Shown here: positions 13,901 through 28,430 of the stretch, one piece after another | How the letters are laid out: the number at the start of each line of letters is the position of its first letter | How positions within the stretch are numbered: position 1 is the stretch's first letter | Source: Adineta ricciae | Lineage: Eukaryota > Rotifera > Eurotatoria > Adinetida > Adinetidae | Direction: 5' to 3' | Assembly (NCBI GenBank): GCA_905250025.1 | Contig: CAJNOJ010000135.1 | Coordinates: 209,928 to 273,927 of the forward strand | DNA length: 64,000 bases | Notes under the pieces: generated by a model | Seen by the model: the letters and a program-made list of their open reading frames with translations, nothing else | What the model was told of the DNA's origin: nothing | Databases searched by the model: none | Position numbers and translations under genes: made by a program

Positions 13901-16900
13901 TTAGTTTTCATTGACGCAATGGATTCTTCATCAATCTTAAAACAACAAACCATTGAATTTCTCACTAATCAACAAAAAGATCAAACGAATCCTTCGGACA
14001 TGATTCAACTCAACGAGACTTCTTTAACAATTGGTTCATATTCCATTCCTCGTGGTACAATGGTTTATAATGATAAAGAAGATTACAGTTTCAAAGCGCC
14101 AACAACATTAACGAATGTCCAACGACTTTTACGTGCGATGCAATTGGTGAATAAACCGATCTTAATCGAAGGAAGTCCAGGAGTTGGAAAAACGAGTTTG
14201 GTCATTGCATTAGCGAGATTAGCTGGTTATTCTTATATAAGAATCAATTTATCTGAACAAACAGATATCAGTGATCTTTTTGGATCGGATTTACCAGATG
14301 TTGAGAGTGGACAAGCCGGAAAATTCAAATGGCACGATGGACCTTTATTAACAGCGATTAAAAACAACCAATGGATCATTCTCGATGAGGTAAATATACA
14401 ATTCATCTCATGATCAATTGACCCTTAAGAAAGTCATAGTTCCAAGTTGTAAATACTCCTAAGTCTTTTTTTATTCAGATATGAATATGAATAATTTGAT
14501 CAAAATAATTCTATTCGGATTTTCATAGTAGAGAACGGATTCGAATGAAATTGTGTTTAGTTCGCGGCTATGACAAATAGTTGAATCTTCATTTTGTTAA
14601 CGATGATCAGGTTCACTATTAACTCTGTTTCTCTGTTTAGCTTAATTTAGCGAATCAATCAGTATTGGAAGGATTGAATGCGTGTTTAGACCATCGTGGT
14701 GAAATTTACATTCCGGAATTGAATCGAACGTTTCATATTCATGATAAACAATCATCTGTGCAATTGCGTATCTTCGCATGTCAGAATCCATATGGACAAG
14801 TCAGTGGACGAAAGGGTTTACCGAAATCGTTTCTTAATCGATTTACGACGATTTATTTTTCGGTTTTGGAGAGACTCGATTTGAAAATCATCTGTCAACA
14901 ATTGCACGAAGAAATTCCTGAAGAGAATTTAGATAAAATGTTGAATTTTAACGAGAAAATTCAAGAAGAATTCAATAAAAATCAATGGGATTTCAACCTT
15001 CGTGATTTGTTAAAATGGTGTCAAATGTTTAATAAGAATAATTCGAAAGCATTTGATTTGATTTATACTAAACGAATGAGAACAACAAAAGATCGAGAAC
15101 GAATTCAACAAATCTACGAACAAACAACCGGATGGAATGTAAAACCAATCGAAATCGATTTCAAAATCACTTCAAAAACCTTACAGGTAAATCTTCTCAT
15201 ACATTCACTTCATTTGTCACTCTAACATTCGAATTCATTTTAGATCGGTTCAACTACTTGGTCACGCGAATCCATTCGTCTTCCAACTTTATCGTTAACT
15301 CATCCGCTTTTATTATTACGTCATCAATTATCAAATCTTTCATCGATATTTGAATGTTTGACATTATCATGGCCAATTCTTCTCGTTGGTTCATCATCTC
15401 GTTCGTCAAAATCAAGTTTAATTCATCTTTTATCATGTCTATGTGGACATCAATGTCAAACATTCGAGCTGAACTCTTCGATTGATACAAATGAACTTTT
15501 GGGAAATTATGAACAATTCAATTTTCAACAATATGCCAAATATCATTTGAATTTATTAAAACACGAGTATTTCCAAACAAATGAGAGAAATCTTTCTAAT
15601 CAATTCAATTTTGACAATCAAATCATCACGATTGAATATCTCAATGACTTGAAAAAATATTTTCCATCGAACGAAATCGACAAATTAATTTCGAAATGTT
15701 CCCAAGAACAACATTTCGTTTGGATCGAATCGATTCTCATTCGTTCAATGAAACAAGGCCATTGGTTGATCTTAGAAAACGTCAACCAATGTTCACTAAG
15801 TGTTTTAGACCGATTAAATTCTCTATTAGAACCAAATGGAGAATTAATCTTAAACGAAGGCGGTGGACAAGGATCGATTATCAAACCACATAAAGATTTT
15901 CGATTGATTTTGACAATGGATCCCAAACAAGGCAACGGAGAAATTTCTCGAGCAATGAGAAATCGATGTTGTGAAATATTTATTGATGATCAACAGAATG
16001 AAAACATTTTCGATATGAAAGAGTTAATTTACGCATGTCAAATTGATCAACACAAATTACAAGAAGATTTTCTACAAATTCATCAGAAACTTTCGCAAAA
16101 AGGTTTGATTTTTCGTTAAACTACACTGATCAATACATATCTCAGAAGTATAGAATCATGAAAAAGAGTAAAAATTATTTGCGATGTTTTTACTATTTTC
16201 ATCACCTTGAAATTTCGAAATGAATTTTGAATATTTGATTTTAGTGTCGACATTTGCATATCATAATCTGATTCGTGCTTGTTTGTTATTCAATGAATTA
16301 TCTCGTTCAATTACCGATCCATTTCGTTTGGCGATTAAAACTGCATATCGAACATTAAATTCTCGCTTGAATGATGAACTCGATTTGATCATTGATGAGT
16401 TTCTCTCGATAGATATGTCATCGGATTTTCAAAATTCACCAACTCAAATCGCAAATCTTTGTTTACAACCGGAATTAACACTTTCATTCAAACGAAATCT
16501 TCCCCTATGGAATTCTTCGATTGAAACTGATCAACGAAAATTTCAAATATTATTCTATCGTTTTCTCGAACATCTTTCGACGTCAACGACTGAATTCGAT
16601 TTGTTTTGTTCGAAACATCCTCAACATACGCATTTGATCAATCTTGCAAATGAAGTTTCTTCTCGGGAAAAGAATTTCTTAATACGAATTTTGATTGAAC
16701 ATGATTCGGTGATGAAACAAACGAGAAAAAGTGTGAAAACGAAATTTATTGACGAACAATTGTTCTTTGACGTTCATCAAGGACAATTTTGGATGGCGAT
16801 GAAAGAATATTTCATCAAAACGTTCAATTCGTGAGCATTTCTTAGCGAAATGTGTAATTAAAACTTATATTTTCCATTTAGATCCGATGTGTTTTTGAAT

Positions 16901-19900
16901 GATGAATTATCCTTTTCATATTATCGTTCATGGCGATGGTTTTTATCGGTCATAGATGATTCTCCATCGGATTTGATTAATCGTCGTCTTCATTTGATCA
17001 TTGCTTGGCCTTATATACGTTCATTGTTCTTAATTTCCACGGAAAATTCCTTGTTCATTCAACAAATTCAGCAGATCGATGAACAATACATGACAATTCA
17101 AAATGAATTTCTTCGTTTTTATCATTGGTATCAAAATCAACAACATGATTTGATCAAAACGAAGATCGAATACGAATTCGTCTGCCGGAAACGAGAAGTC
17201 TTTCAACAAATCGATTTATTTTCTGATAACAAATCAGAAAAAAATCTCGAAAGATATTTACAATATTGGTTTCACTATGAAAAACAACTAATCGACTCGT
17301 TTCGACGTCTTAGTCATTCTCAAGTAAGTTTACAGATGTCCAAACGATAGATTTCAACACTTTACTCAGTTTTTTAATGAAATCTGAAATGATTAAACAT
17401 TCCGAGGGACTAACAAAAGTGCACGTTTTTACTTTGATAAATCAGTTGAACCTCGTGGAAACACGAAGTAAAGTCTCGCACAGTAGAACACTGTGAATGA
17501 ATACGTTAAAACGAACTTTTCTTCGTTTAGACAAACGATTTGGATGTTTTCAATGAAATCGAAACCAGTTGGAATGAATTGAAATATTCCACGACGATAT
17601 TCGATCATGAAATTCTGTTTTACAATACATTTGATTCGATTGTTTATTATCAATATCAATGGATCGATTGTTTTCTTCACGGAACTTCTTGTTCACAACC
17701 CTTCATCGCTTCATCAATTCCATTTCATCCAACATCAAATTCCGATGAATATTTTTGTCAATTGATATCTTATTCCAACTCTCCCTCGATAATTAAACTC
17801 TATATCGAGAAATGGCTTGTTCAATCTCCTTCTACATCGTTATTTCATTATTACAACATTCGCACATCGAATGTTCCATTCGGTTTATATGACAAAATTC
17901 ATCAACAGATTCATTTTTGGTCGAAATTTCTTTGGTTTAACGGTTCATTTCTTCAATGTGATCGATCAACACTCGAAACATTTGTTCGAAATTGTTTGCA
18001 AGATCGTTCGGTCGAGCGAACAAATCTTTGTTTTGCACTGATCGAACAAAGTTTCAATGAAATCGAATTGATTCAACCGCGTGGCGAAATCGATCCGATT
18101 ATTTACGAACAGATTCTTCGTGATTATCACGGAAAATTTCAATCGGAGATTTCCTTTGAATATCAACTACGAGCAGAATGTCAGGAGAAATATGAATATT
18201 CAATGAATTGTTCAATTCACCGATGGGAAAATCAAATGAAAATAATTTTGAATGAAATTCAAAGTGAACAAAAGGAATTTTATCGTTTAAACAATGATCA
18301 ATATCAAATGTTAATTGTTTATCTGACAAAACAATTGATTGGAGAGTTGTTAAATAAGAAATTCCTTGTCGAGGAGATTTACGAGAAAAAACAAAGGAAA
18401 GTTTATGAACAATGGAGAAAAAATCTCGTTGAATTTCATCGAAATGTGATTTTATCCGAGAAATTTTATCTTTATCGAGATATCACAATGCCTTTGATGA
18501 AACAAGTCTTTCAAATCGTTTTGGCATTTGATTATCATTTTCAATTGAAGAACGAAGAAAAGAAAAAACTCTTTCCACATTGTCTTCTACCAGTTGATAC
18601 AAATCATCTCAATTTATTCGATATCGCCAAAGATTTATTCGAAAAAAGAACTTTTGTGCAACAAACAATGCCAACAGAACAATTCAGACAGTAAGATTTT
18701 TCAATCATAACAGAAACACTTCTAAAATCCTCAGATCAGTTGCATCACAGTGGAAATTTCGAGTTCGATGCGATCGTGATCATAAATTAATGTGAATTGA
18801 GTAGAGAGAAATCGAAATGCGAACTTTCGATTAGTTAATATTGAGTATTGAAATTTGATTCTTTTTGTTTTAGGTTCTTTGTATTGATTCTTGAATATTT
18901 GGTTGTTTATTCGCATACAGTTGACAAACATTCGAAAGAATTTCGAGAATTATTGCAAAAATATTTGGAAACCGTACATTATCTATGGTCAGAAGAACAA
19001 CGACAAATCGATGAAGAAAAACGATTATCATCGAGTATTTATCGTCATGAAACAAGTGAAGTTGAAAGTGAACAAGATTATCACGAATATCATCGTTTAT
19101 TTCCATCATTCGATTTACACTTTCAAGAATTTCTTCCTCCACAAGATACAATTCCAAATGAAGAAACAAAATCTGTTGAAGAAAAACCTTCGAAATCCTC
19201 CATTCTTCCACATTATCTTCTCTTCGAATACTTATCTTCTATCATCATTCATCAAAATCTCTCCTTATCAGATCTTATTCTTCCATTTTTCAATACCATT
19301 TATGAATTCGGTGAAGATAATCGTTTGATCACTCATATGATTCGTCTTTCCATTAAATCCAAAGAATCTTTGTCAACATATTTCTTAAATCAAAACAAAC
19401 CATTTGATATTTATCAAGATTCGAAATCTTCAATGGTTATCGAATGTTTTCCAACGATTGAATCAATCGAACAACGCACAACTTTCCTCCTTCTCTCTCA
19501 TGAAAATCATCCAACTCTCACCGAAATTCTTCTTGTCATCCAACGCTTAAAATCATTTTCCATCTCCCATTCTCTAATCAAATTTCTCTATGGTTTCGAC
19601 ATTCTCTTCACTAAATTAACTTATTGGCAACAAACTTATGCATCGAAAACCCTTCAAACTACCTTCGATATTCAATTGGAACAATTAACTGCTTTAATCA
19701 TTCGATTTCGCAAATACGAATTCAATTGTTATGAACAATCATTATCAATGATTGATTATAATCATCGTCAATCGACAATTACCAATTGGTGGTTACATTT
19801 CTTTCATTTAATCAACTCCAAACATGAAAATCTCGATGAATTGGAAAAAACTCTTCATGACTTTTTCCGCCAATCAACTTTGGGTGATTTTTCGACTCGT

Positions 19901-22900
19901 TTGGAAATCTGTCAATTATTCTTTAAATATTTTCATAATGAAAATCGATTCATTCTCAATTCGATTATTCAATATTATCAACAATTCGTTGAACATATCG
20001 AACAACAGCGAATGTCACTTCGAAAACCGATCGAAACCGAAATGAAGAAATTTCTCAGCATTCAACAATGGAAAGACACGAATTATTATTCACTTAAACA
20101 ATCCATTGACAAATGTCATCAATTCTTATTCAAATCAATGAAAAAATACCGACAAATTCTTCATCAACCGATTGAAAAATCTCTTTCTTCGTATCAAATC
20201 TCGTTTCAATTGACCAACGATGATTTCTTTCGTTTAATCAAACTGAAATTTAACAAGAAAATCTTTCATTTACATAATTTCTCTCTCACCAACGAAGTGA
20301 AATTCGATGCTCAAACGATCGTTCAACTTTCCTCGGCAATTTTCTCAATGAAAATTGAAACAACCGATCGTAAAGAACTAAAACAGTTGTACACCGAAAA
20401 ACGACAACTCATTACTCAATTATTTCAGAAATTAACATCAATTGGTTTGTCCTTTCGAAAAGGTTTGATGAATCTTCATTCTCAAACGTTATTCGCCGTT
20501 CCACCAGTCGATTTCTCATTTCATCCGATCGATTTCGAACGAAATTACGGTTTAATCGAAACGAAGAAGAAAAAATTGGTTTTGAAAGATCGAAGAGAAG
20601 TTTTCGAGCGATTCTCGAAGATTTTTCACGAAACCGATTGGAATTATTATCGAATTTTGTATCAACATAAGCAAATTGATGTTCTTTCGAAAGTGAACAA
20701 ACTCGATCCGATTATTTATCAACGAATTCAAGGTTTTCAAGAACATTTAATGAAAATCATTTATCAACAGAAATTGCTCCTTCATTCGTTCATTCAACAA
20801 TACGAAGATTTCACAAAAACATTTTCTCTTTATTCTAAACGAGATTTTCAATATGAATTGAATGAAATTGATCAATTGTACCATGCGACAATTCGATTAA
20901 TCGAAAGAATTTACTCGTTTTTGTTGATTATTCGATCAATTCCGATGAATTCAATTGAATCAATTCCGATTTTGGATATTCGACCGAATTATGTTCAGTT
21001 GTTGAGTTCAAATGATCTAACGAGTTTATTGGAGAAATTTTCCGAACGATTGAAGATTTTATTAACGAAATTAAATGAGTTCTATGAGAATGTTATCGAT
21101 TATCATCCATTATTGAAGGAAATTTATGATTTACAACAAGAAATCTGTTTATCAAAAGAACAAATTGAAAATGTTATGGAGAAATTATTCATCGATGAAC
21201 ATCTCTTTCCAAATGATCATTTTGTCGGAGATTTAACAAAGAATTTCATGGAAATTTACACGGAATTCTCTCGCATAAACGTTCTCAAACAAAACAATGG
21301 TTTGTCTTTTCGAATTTCTTTAAAATCTTCATTTTTCTTTCTTTAGATTCAATTCCAACAGTAAATTCTAAATCATTAAGACGTTATACCAAACGATTGA
21401 TCTCTTCTCTGGACGAATTTTCTTCTCAATCGAATCCAACATCGATGTGGCTTGTTCATTTTTATAATTATTTCAACGGACATTTCACACGTTTCGATCT
21501 TTCATCTCTCACAAAATTAATTTCTAAATCGATCACGCCGAAATCCATTCCATTTTTTCATCAAATTCATCTCCTCATCGAACAATTATTGTACCGATTC
21601 ATCTATTATCATCATTATACGTCGCAGATTTATCTGGCGCTGAGTAATACGTTCTCGGCGTTGTTACGAGATGGATTTCAAATGCCACCGGAAGAGAGCG
21701 AAGAGAACGAAGAACAGAAAACGGAAGGTGGAATGTCAGGAATGGGCGAAGGACAAGTTGGTAAAGATGCCAAAGATGTTTCTGATCAAATCGAAACTGA
21801 AGATCAGTTGGATGAAGCGAAAGCACCCGGACAAGAACAAGAAGAGACGAAAGAACAGGAAAGTGTTTCCGAAGAAAAGAACGGAATGGAAGTTTCATTC
21901 GATTTCGAAGGAGATCTGGAAGATCCATCGAAAGGTGAAGATGAAAATGAAGATGAAAATGAAAAGGAAAGTGACGCAGATGATGACAATATGGAAGATC
22001 AAATGGGTGATGTCGATGAAGATGATCAAGGTGAAGTTTTCGATGAGAAAAAATGGGGTGACGAAGATAAAGAAGAAGAGAAGGAGGAAAAAGATGAACC
22101 AAATGAAAGTGACAAAACTACTGGAAAAGATAAAAAACAACGGGATGGTCTTTCGGCAAAGAATGAACAATTGGAATTAGATGACGAAACAATAGATGAG
22201 CAACAACAATATGAAGATCAACCACCAGAAACGACAGACAATGAAGAAATCAATCCAGAGGACAAACCTTTAGAACTTCCAGACAACATGGATTTAGATG
22301 GAAATGATGAAAAAGACGAAACTAATCAAGAAAATCCTGATGAATTGAATCCTCAAGGTGAAGACGATAGAGATTCATGTGCTGAGCAAGAAGACGAAAA
22401 TAAAGAAGAAGAAGAAACAACTAAAGACGACGAAGAGAACATTGAATCCACCCGAAATCATATTCCCGATGATCTTCCCAATCAAGAAGACGAACAACTT
22501 GAACAATCAGCATTAACTCAAGATAAAACGTCGAATGCTGATTCGAAAGATCAACCAAACGATCTTCAACAAAGTATCGCCAATGCAGAAACATTTGAAG
22601 ACGAAAAGAAAACGAAAGATCAACAACAAGAACAACTTGGCGAATCTTCATCAACAAAAACTTCTCAAACACAGCAAATGTCGTCGAATCAACAAAATCA
22701 ATTAACTCAACAATTAAATCAAGACCAACAAAAAGCAGAAAACAATCCGAATAAAACTTCCAACGAACAGCGAACATTAAGTGAAATCGCTTCTCTAATT
22801 GATCAAAATATCAAAGCGGCATTCGATCTCGAACAAAATGAACAAGTCGATGAAACTCCTATGGATGATCTTCCAACCATCGATCAATCCAATCAATCTA

Positions 22901-24341
22901 CTCAAATCTACGCACACGCCAAAAACATTCCAAAAGATCTCGAACAACAAAAACAAATTCTCGATTCTGCGACTGATCAACAAGCGAAACAACATCAGGA
23001 TGATGTCGATCAACCACCAACTGAACCTGAACCGATGATCATCGATAATCAACAACAAGAAAACGAAGAAGATAAACAACAAGCCAAACCTTCAACATTA
23101 AAAAAGGATCCAATAACAAAAAATCAATCATCATCGCATCACGATCAACAATCATCAGCAAATCCATCCGAAGAGCCGAATGAAATGATCTCCATTGACA
23201 AACCATTCATTCCAACAACAACTGTCGAACATCAATTCGATTATTCAGCACATGTCAAACCAACAAATCTAGCTGAACAAATCGAATATCAATTAGAAGA
23301 ATGGTACACGAATTCCAATGAGAATTTAGCAGATGAACAACAAAATGCCGAACAACTTTGGACACAATTGGAATATTTAACTCAACCGTACGTATTCGAA
23401 TTATGTGAACAACTTCGTCTTCTTCTCGAACCTACACAACGTACGAAATATTCCGGAGATTATCGAACAGGAAAACGTTTGAATATGAAACGAATTATTT
23501 CCTACATTGCATCCGATTTTCGTAAAGATCGAATTTGGCTTCGACGATTAAAACCCTCGAAAAGACAATATCAATTAATTCTAGCAATTGATGACAGTCA
23601 ATCGATGGGAAATTTACAAGTAAAACGCTTAGCTTTAGAATCTCTGATTCTTCTTGGTCAAACTTTAAATCTATTGGATATTGGACAATTCGGAATTGTA
23701 TCATTCGGACAATACATTCGAATGTTACAACCATTAAATCAAACATTTAATCATGAGAATGGAATTGAAATATTAAAACAATTAAAATTTGATCAAACAA
23801 AAACACTTTTAGCTGAAGTACGATGATATTCTTCTTGGAATGTTTGCTTGTCATATATTCATTTTTCTATTTAGTTAATGGAATCAGTTACACACACGTT
23901 TAGTAAAGAAAAAATTCAAATATCCAATCCATTATCTCAATTATTAATCATTTTATCTGATGGACGTGGATTAACTGTTTCAGGAAAAGAACGTTTATTA
24001 AAAAGTGTTCGTCATGCGATCTCTCAGAACATTTTTGTTGTTTTTGTGATACTTGATAATATCAATCAAGAAAAATCCACGTCGATCTTTCAAATAAACG
24101 AAGCAATTTTCAATGGTGATAAGGTAAATCATTCACAATGATAAACAACAAGTTTTGTTTTTTTTTTGTTCATTGATTTAATTTTGTATTTCAGGTGGAA
24201 TTTCGTTCATATTTGGATAGTTTTCCATTTCCTTATTATTTAGTCATACAAAATTTGGAAATGTTACCTCGTGCTTTAATTGATGTGCTAAGACAATTTC
24301 TTGAATTGACTACAACAAACAACAACAACAGTAATCAGTGA
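7999..24341 (+). CDS. MDN1: Midasin (MDN1/Rea1), dynein-like AAA+ ATPase of 60S ribosome maturation, multi-exon
   Basis: Midasin removes assembly factors from pre-60S particles by pulling with its MIDAS domain. The start MDIDCEHHRILLS at 7999 and the stop TGA at 24339-24341 are read directly; I estimate about 4,750 aa after removing introns. Six AAA modules follow in order: AAA1 about 9180-9660, AAA2 about 10470-11560 (P-loop GETGCGKT split by an intron, Walker B ILLDEINLASS), AAA3 about 11990-12800 (GETSVGKT, IILDELNLASS), AAA4 about 12960-13760 (GETGCGKT, LIDEISLAD), AAA5 about 14080-15060 (GSPGVGKT, IILDE/LNLANQS) and AAA6 about 15260-16100. A long linker (16240-21650), an acidic Asp/Glu then Gln/Asn-rich tail (21660-23240) and a C-terminal MIDAS domain (DDSQSMG near 23590) complete the architecture. 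Most introns are about 50 bp, but a few are 140-250 bp (for example 14391-14640, 17323-17529). Odd: the P-loops of AAA1 (SSISNGKT) and AAA6 (GSSSRSSKS) deviate from GxxxxGK[ST]. The gene looks intact. Confidence 0.95.
21660..23240 (+). other. Acidic and Gln/Asn-rich low-complexity region within midasin
   Basis: Roughly 525 codons dominated by Glu, Asp, Gln, Asn and Lys, starting after QMPPEESEENEEQ and ending before the folded MIDAS segment. Other midasins carry a D/E-rich tether here that lets the MIDAS domain swing onto AAA1-6. Purine-rich codons create long spurious open frames on the other strand. Confidence 0.85.
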
Positions 24342-27300
24342 TTGTTGTTGATGAGTATTTTGTTATTTGTTTTTCTTGTTTTGTTTTTGTTATTAAACAA
24401 ACAAAATAATTCGATTTTCCCTCGTTTTCCTTTTACCACTGCGTCGATGTTGTTTTTAGTTAACCATTTCCCAAAGGAAACTCTTCATAGTAATACTCGG
24501 AATAATTACACATTCAAGACAAATAGCGAACGATACAGAGAGAGAGAAATAATCGAGTCACCTAACAATCATGTCCTATCAAGAAGAGGAAATCATTCAT
24601 TAATTCTATTCATCATCAAGACAACATTTGAGATACGTTCTTATAACTTATCAAAATACCAATTCCGTTCCTTTGTTTTCAAGATACTCTTAGGCTTGAA
24701 AATACATCAGAATAGAAAAGAAAAACATCGAGGTTTTTACGTTTCGGGGCTCTTCTATTTGTAGATAGCATTACCATTCATTTCATCTTCTCAGCATGGT
24801 CATTATATTCTGCTTTCGTCAACGAGTCCAATGATAACATGAGGACTCACTCGCACTTTTTTCTTTCTTTCTTTCTTTCTTTGTCCCTTATCTTTTCAAT
24901 AAGAGACACTTGCATGTCAATATAATCAAGACTTTCGATGTACTGAGCGTATTGTGTAGTAGAAGAAGAAAATTTCCATAATACACGGGTTTTGTCCTCT
25001 GAGGCTTAACGGCGAATAATTTCTTATTGAAATAAATAAGTTTATTTCTTTCTTAGATGAAAAACCATTGATCTTGATTTACTATTCTATGAAAAGTCGG
25101 TTGCTTGAGCATCATTTCACTTTCAATTGGAAATAACATTTCATCCAATTCACAAAGAAACGTTTCGTTCATCGAAGACAGGCAAATCTCCTCGCGAGAT
25201 TTAATCCGAATAGGTTGAAGTGTTTTGTGACAAAAGAGGAAGATTCTTTCTTTTTAATTATCTTTATCCTATTCAACGACTGTCTCTGACAGACGTATTC
25301 TTTGGATCTTTCCACGCCCGTGAAAGAAAAATAAATTTCTGAAAAAAGTTTCTAGCTTGTCACCTCTGTCTGTATGAATAGACGCGACTAACAGTGCTAA
25401 GTAAAGGATTCTTTTTCTCTTCTGTCTTCCGGAATAAAGGGGGGTAGAAGAAAAACCACATAGAAAGATTTTCTGCGTTTTTTCCTTTATCTCTACCAAA
25501 ATTCCCGTAGTTTTGTCAGTGTTCGTCTTTTGAGAAACAAACAGAACTAATAGCAATAGCAGACCGATGAATGACGAAGAAAATATTTTTCTGTAAAGCT
25601 TAGAAAGAGAAGAAAAAGCAAAGAAGAAGAAAAAAACTTACGGAATAGAAAGAACGCGCAAATGAATGTAATGTCTAACTGATAGTTACTTGTGATGGTC
25701 GACGCGTTTTTTTCTTTTTGCTTATATTTGTTAATTAATAAACTCAGATTTCGGTTCAGCACTGTTATTTCTAAGTAGAACGTTTCATGCTCGTCTTTCT
25801 TTCTTATATTTGAATGAATCCGTTATTATTATCTCGTTTGATTCAATATATTTTTAGATAATATAACCACGCGTGATCGATCTTAGTGTGTGTGTGTTTT
25901 TCGGTAAGAAGATTTCTTTTTTTTTTCTTTTTCTCAGACATCATTATCTTCTTCAAAGAGGAGGAAGGTTTCCTTGAATGATTTTAAAGGAAAATTTTTA
26001 ACGAGGACATCGAACTATTGTTATACACTGTTTACAATTAAGACGATAGATGAAGGAGAAGAAAAAAAACTAGCAAATGAGAAGTGTTGTATTAGACCAA
26101 GTTAAAGGAAACCGAATATGCTTTGTCATGCGAACAGTTGGAAGAGAATGTAATAAATAATGAAGATAATAATATAGCAGAAAATGCTTATTGAATTGAA
26201 ATGAAATTAGAGAGATTCAGTGGACCTTGATCTCTGAACGAAATTGTTTTCAATTTGTTCAGAATGCTTCGTAATTAAGAGACATATGAGTTCTACAAAT
26301 GTCGTTTCGTTCGTCGTGTTGTTGTTGTCGTCGTCGTCGTCTTATAGATTATTTCTGATTGTTGATAAGATATCTGAATGGAGAAATAGTTATGCCGGAA
26401 AGAAAGATTATCAATGTTTTCGACATTTTTCGTCGTCGTTGAAAGTCTTTATTCATTTGCTAATCATTTTATTTTCATCTCAATTGACTCACAAGTATTT
26501 AAACGAGCAAACGATTAAATAAAAAAAGAAGACGACGAAGAAGAAGAACGAGATCGTTAGAAAAATGAGAATGTATAACGACCAAAAAAAAAAGAAGGAA
26601 AGAATCGTTAGGAGTCATTCATGCTGCTTTCTATCAAGGGACTCTCTCACTGTAATAATATTCTTCTTCTTTTTTTTTCTCGTTTTTTTTCTCTCGGCTC
26701 TTCTTCATTATATGTATGACGTGAGTGATTTTTCTTTTTTTTTGCATACACGACACAGATATAGAGATATAAGACGACAGCAATTGAAGTTTCTTTTCGA
26801 CTTATTCAATTGACGATTCTTCCAATTCGAAATCATTGTTATTTATATTATGTTGTAAGTATTCGATGTAACGAGAAAAGGAAGAAAAGGCTCAAGACGT
26901 TATTGACAATGTGTTGATTAAATTTGTATATTCCGACCTTTGGTAATAAACTCAAAACCGGAAGCATTCAGCATCTCCTGTCAGTTCGATCATGTAAATA
27001 CACGTTGGATTGGATTAGGAAAGAAAAAACGAATAAAAATACCGATAATATTACGAGTGACACAGTAAATCAGGCGTAAGAGACAACTGTACAGGTAGAA
27101 AGTAGTAAAAAGAAAAAAAAACCATAAAGATTATACACTTGCTTAAGCCAGTCATGCCTCGATAGGTATTCGACGTATGTAAAGTACACATAGATAATAA
27201 AAAGCGCATTTATATCTTTTTCATCTGAGCTTTAAATAATTCAATCAACATTCTTTTTCTCGTATTTTTGCTTCTCTCTCTCTCATTTATTTCAAATAAA

Positions 27301-28430
27301 AGGTAAGATATTCATTCTAGTTTCTTTTCTCAACAGCTGTTATAAAAGAATGTTAAATGAGATAACAAGAATTTGTTACTTTTCTTTCTCTCGCTGACCG
27401 TATTTATTTTTCTTGTTGACATTTGCGAAAAAAGTTCGTTGAAGATGCTTATCAACTATCTATGAGTTGTGTTTTTTTTTGACGAGCAGTGAGGTTTTTT
27501 CTTGAAACATTGACATGTATGATAATTGATTTTGAGTTGAGTGCAACAAAAATATCTTTGATTTCGTTTGCAAATGTTTCTTTCGATATACTCGATTGAA
27601 TTATTTTGCGTTGTAGAAATGTCATTTGGAAAGTTTTGTTTTATAGTAACGAAATTTAAAAGGAGAAAAGAAAAAAAAAAGAATCAACTAATGGATGTGA
27701 AGAGGTGCGTTTAGTGAAAGTAAGAGAAAATGACACTTATGCCAATGACAAGAGAAAAATGAGTTTGCCTTGCTTTTGAATTAGAAGATTTCCAAAATGA
27801 CGTCTACTTCGTTTTTCTTCTTTCTTTCATCTTTCGACTAAATTTATTAGTTTTTTGTCACTTTGTGTCGATAAAAGTCATTTATTTTCTCCGCTCTTTC
27901 TCCTCTTATTCATTTTCGTCACGCTCTCATGAAAAGTTCGTCAATATCTCTTAAACTCGTGCCGATGAGAACAACAAAAGTATTCGCATCATCATCATCA
28001 ACAACAACAACAACGAAACGAGACGAAGAACACATCTAACCCGTTCCTCTCCTATCTTCTCTGTATTCCCTATACACTCTTGTGTCTTTTATTACTGGAA
28101 TACATCGCTCGAAGCACCAGCAGTAGTTGTAGATGCAGTAGTAGCGGATATGACTGGTTTTTTTTCTGCGCTCTTTTTCTCTTGTTCGGCCTTGGTTGAT
28201 TCTGTCTTTCTCACACACACGCGCGCACTATCGAGAGAAGAACATTTTTTTTTTATTGTGTTCTGTTCTATGCCGACGGTTGCCACTATCGTTCGACATA
28301 CTACAATTCAATTGCGTTTTCTCCGTTTTTTTTTTTACTGTTAGTTTTTTTTTCTTCTTTTCATTAGTAAGATGTGTGTATATATATTTTAGGCTTCCAT
28401 CGATCATCACATCTAAAGAAATAACTAATC
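24342..28430. other. About 4 kb region with no convincing gene
   Basis: I see no frame with recognisable protein character here. The sequence is AT-rich with pyrimidine-rich runs, a (TTCT)n microsatellite near 24860-24882, GT and GTC short repeats near 25885 and 26320, and scattered purine tracts. It probably contains the midasin 3' UTR and the promoter/5' UTR of the downstream PKA regulatory gene. TATATATATTTTAG at about 28379-28393 is a strong 3' splice acceptor 38 nt before that gene's ATG. Confidence 0.5.

Noticed and set aside
21599..22170. Several 90-170 aa frames on both strands
   Set aside because: Alternative readings of midasin's Glu/Asp-rich codons; composition is that of reversed GAA/GAT repeats.
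24342..26813. Open frames of 80-140 aa in the long intergenic region
   Set aside because: Low-complexity Ser/Phe or Arg/Lys runs from pyrimidine-rich DNA; no motif or splice support.
28036..28410. Short frames upstream of the PKA regulatory gene
   Set aside because: Antisense to each other, rich in K/R/F from homopolymer-like sequence; the region reads as 5' UTR or promoter.
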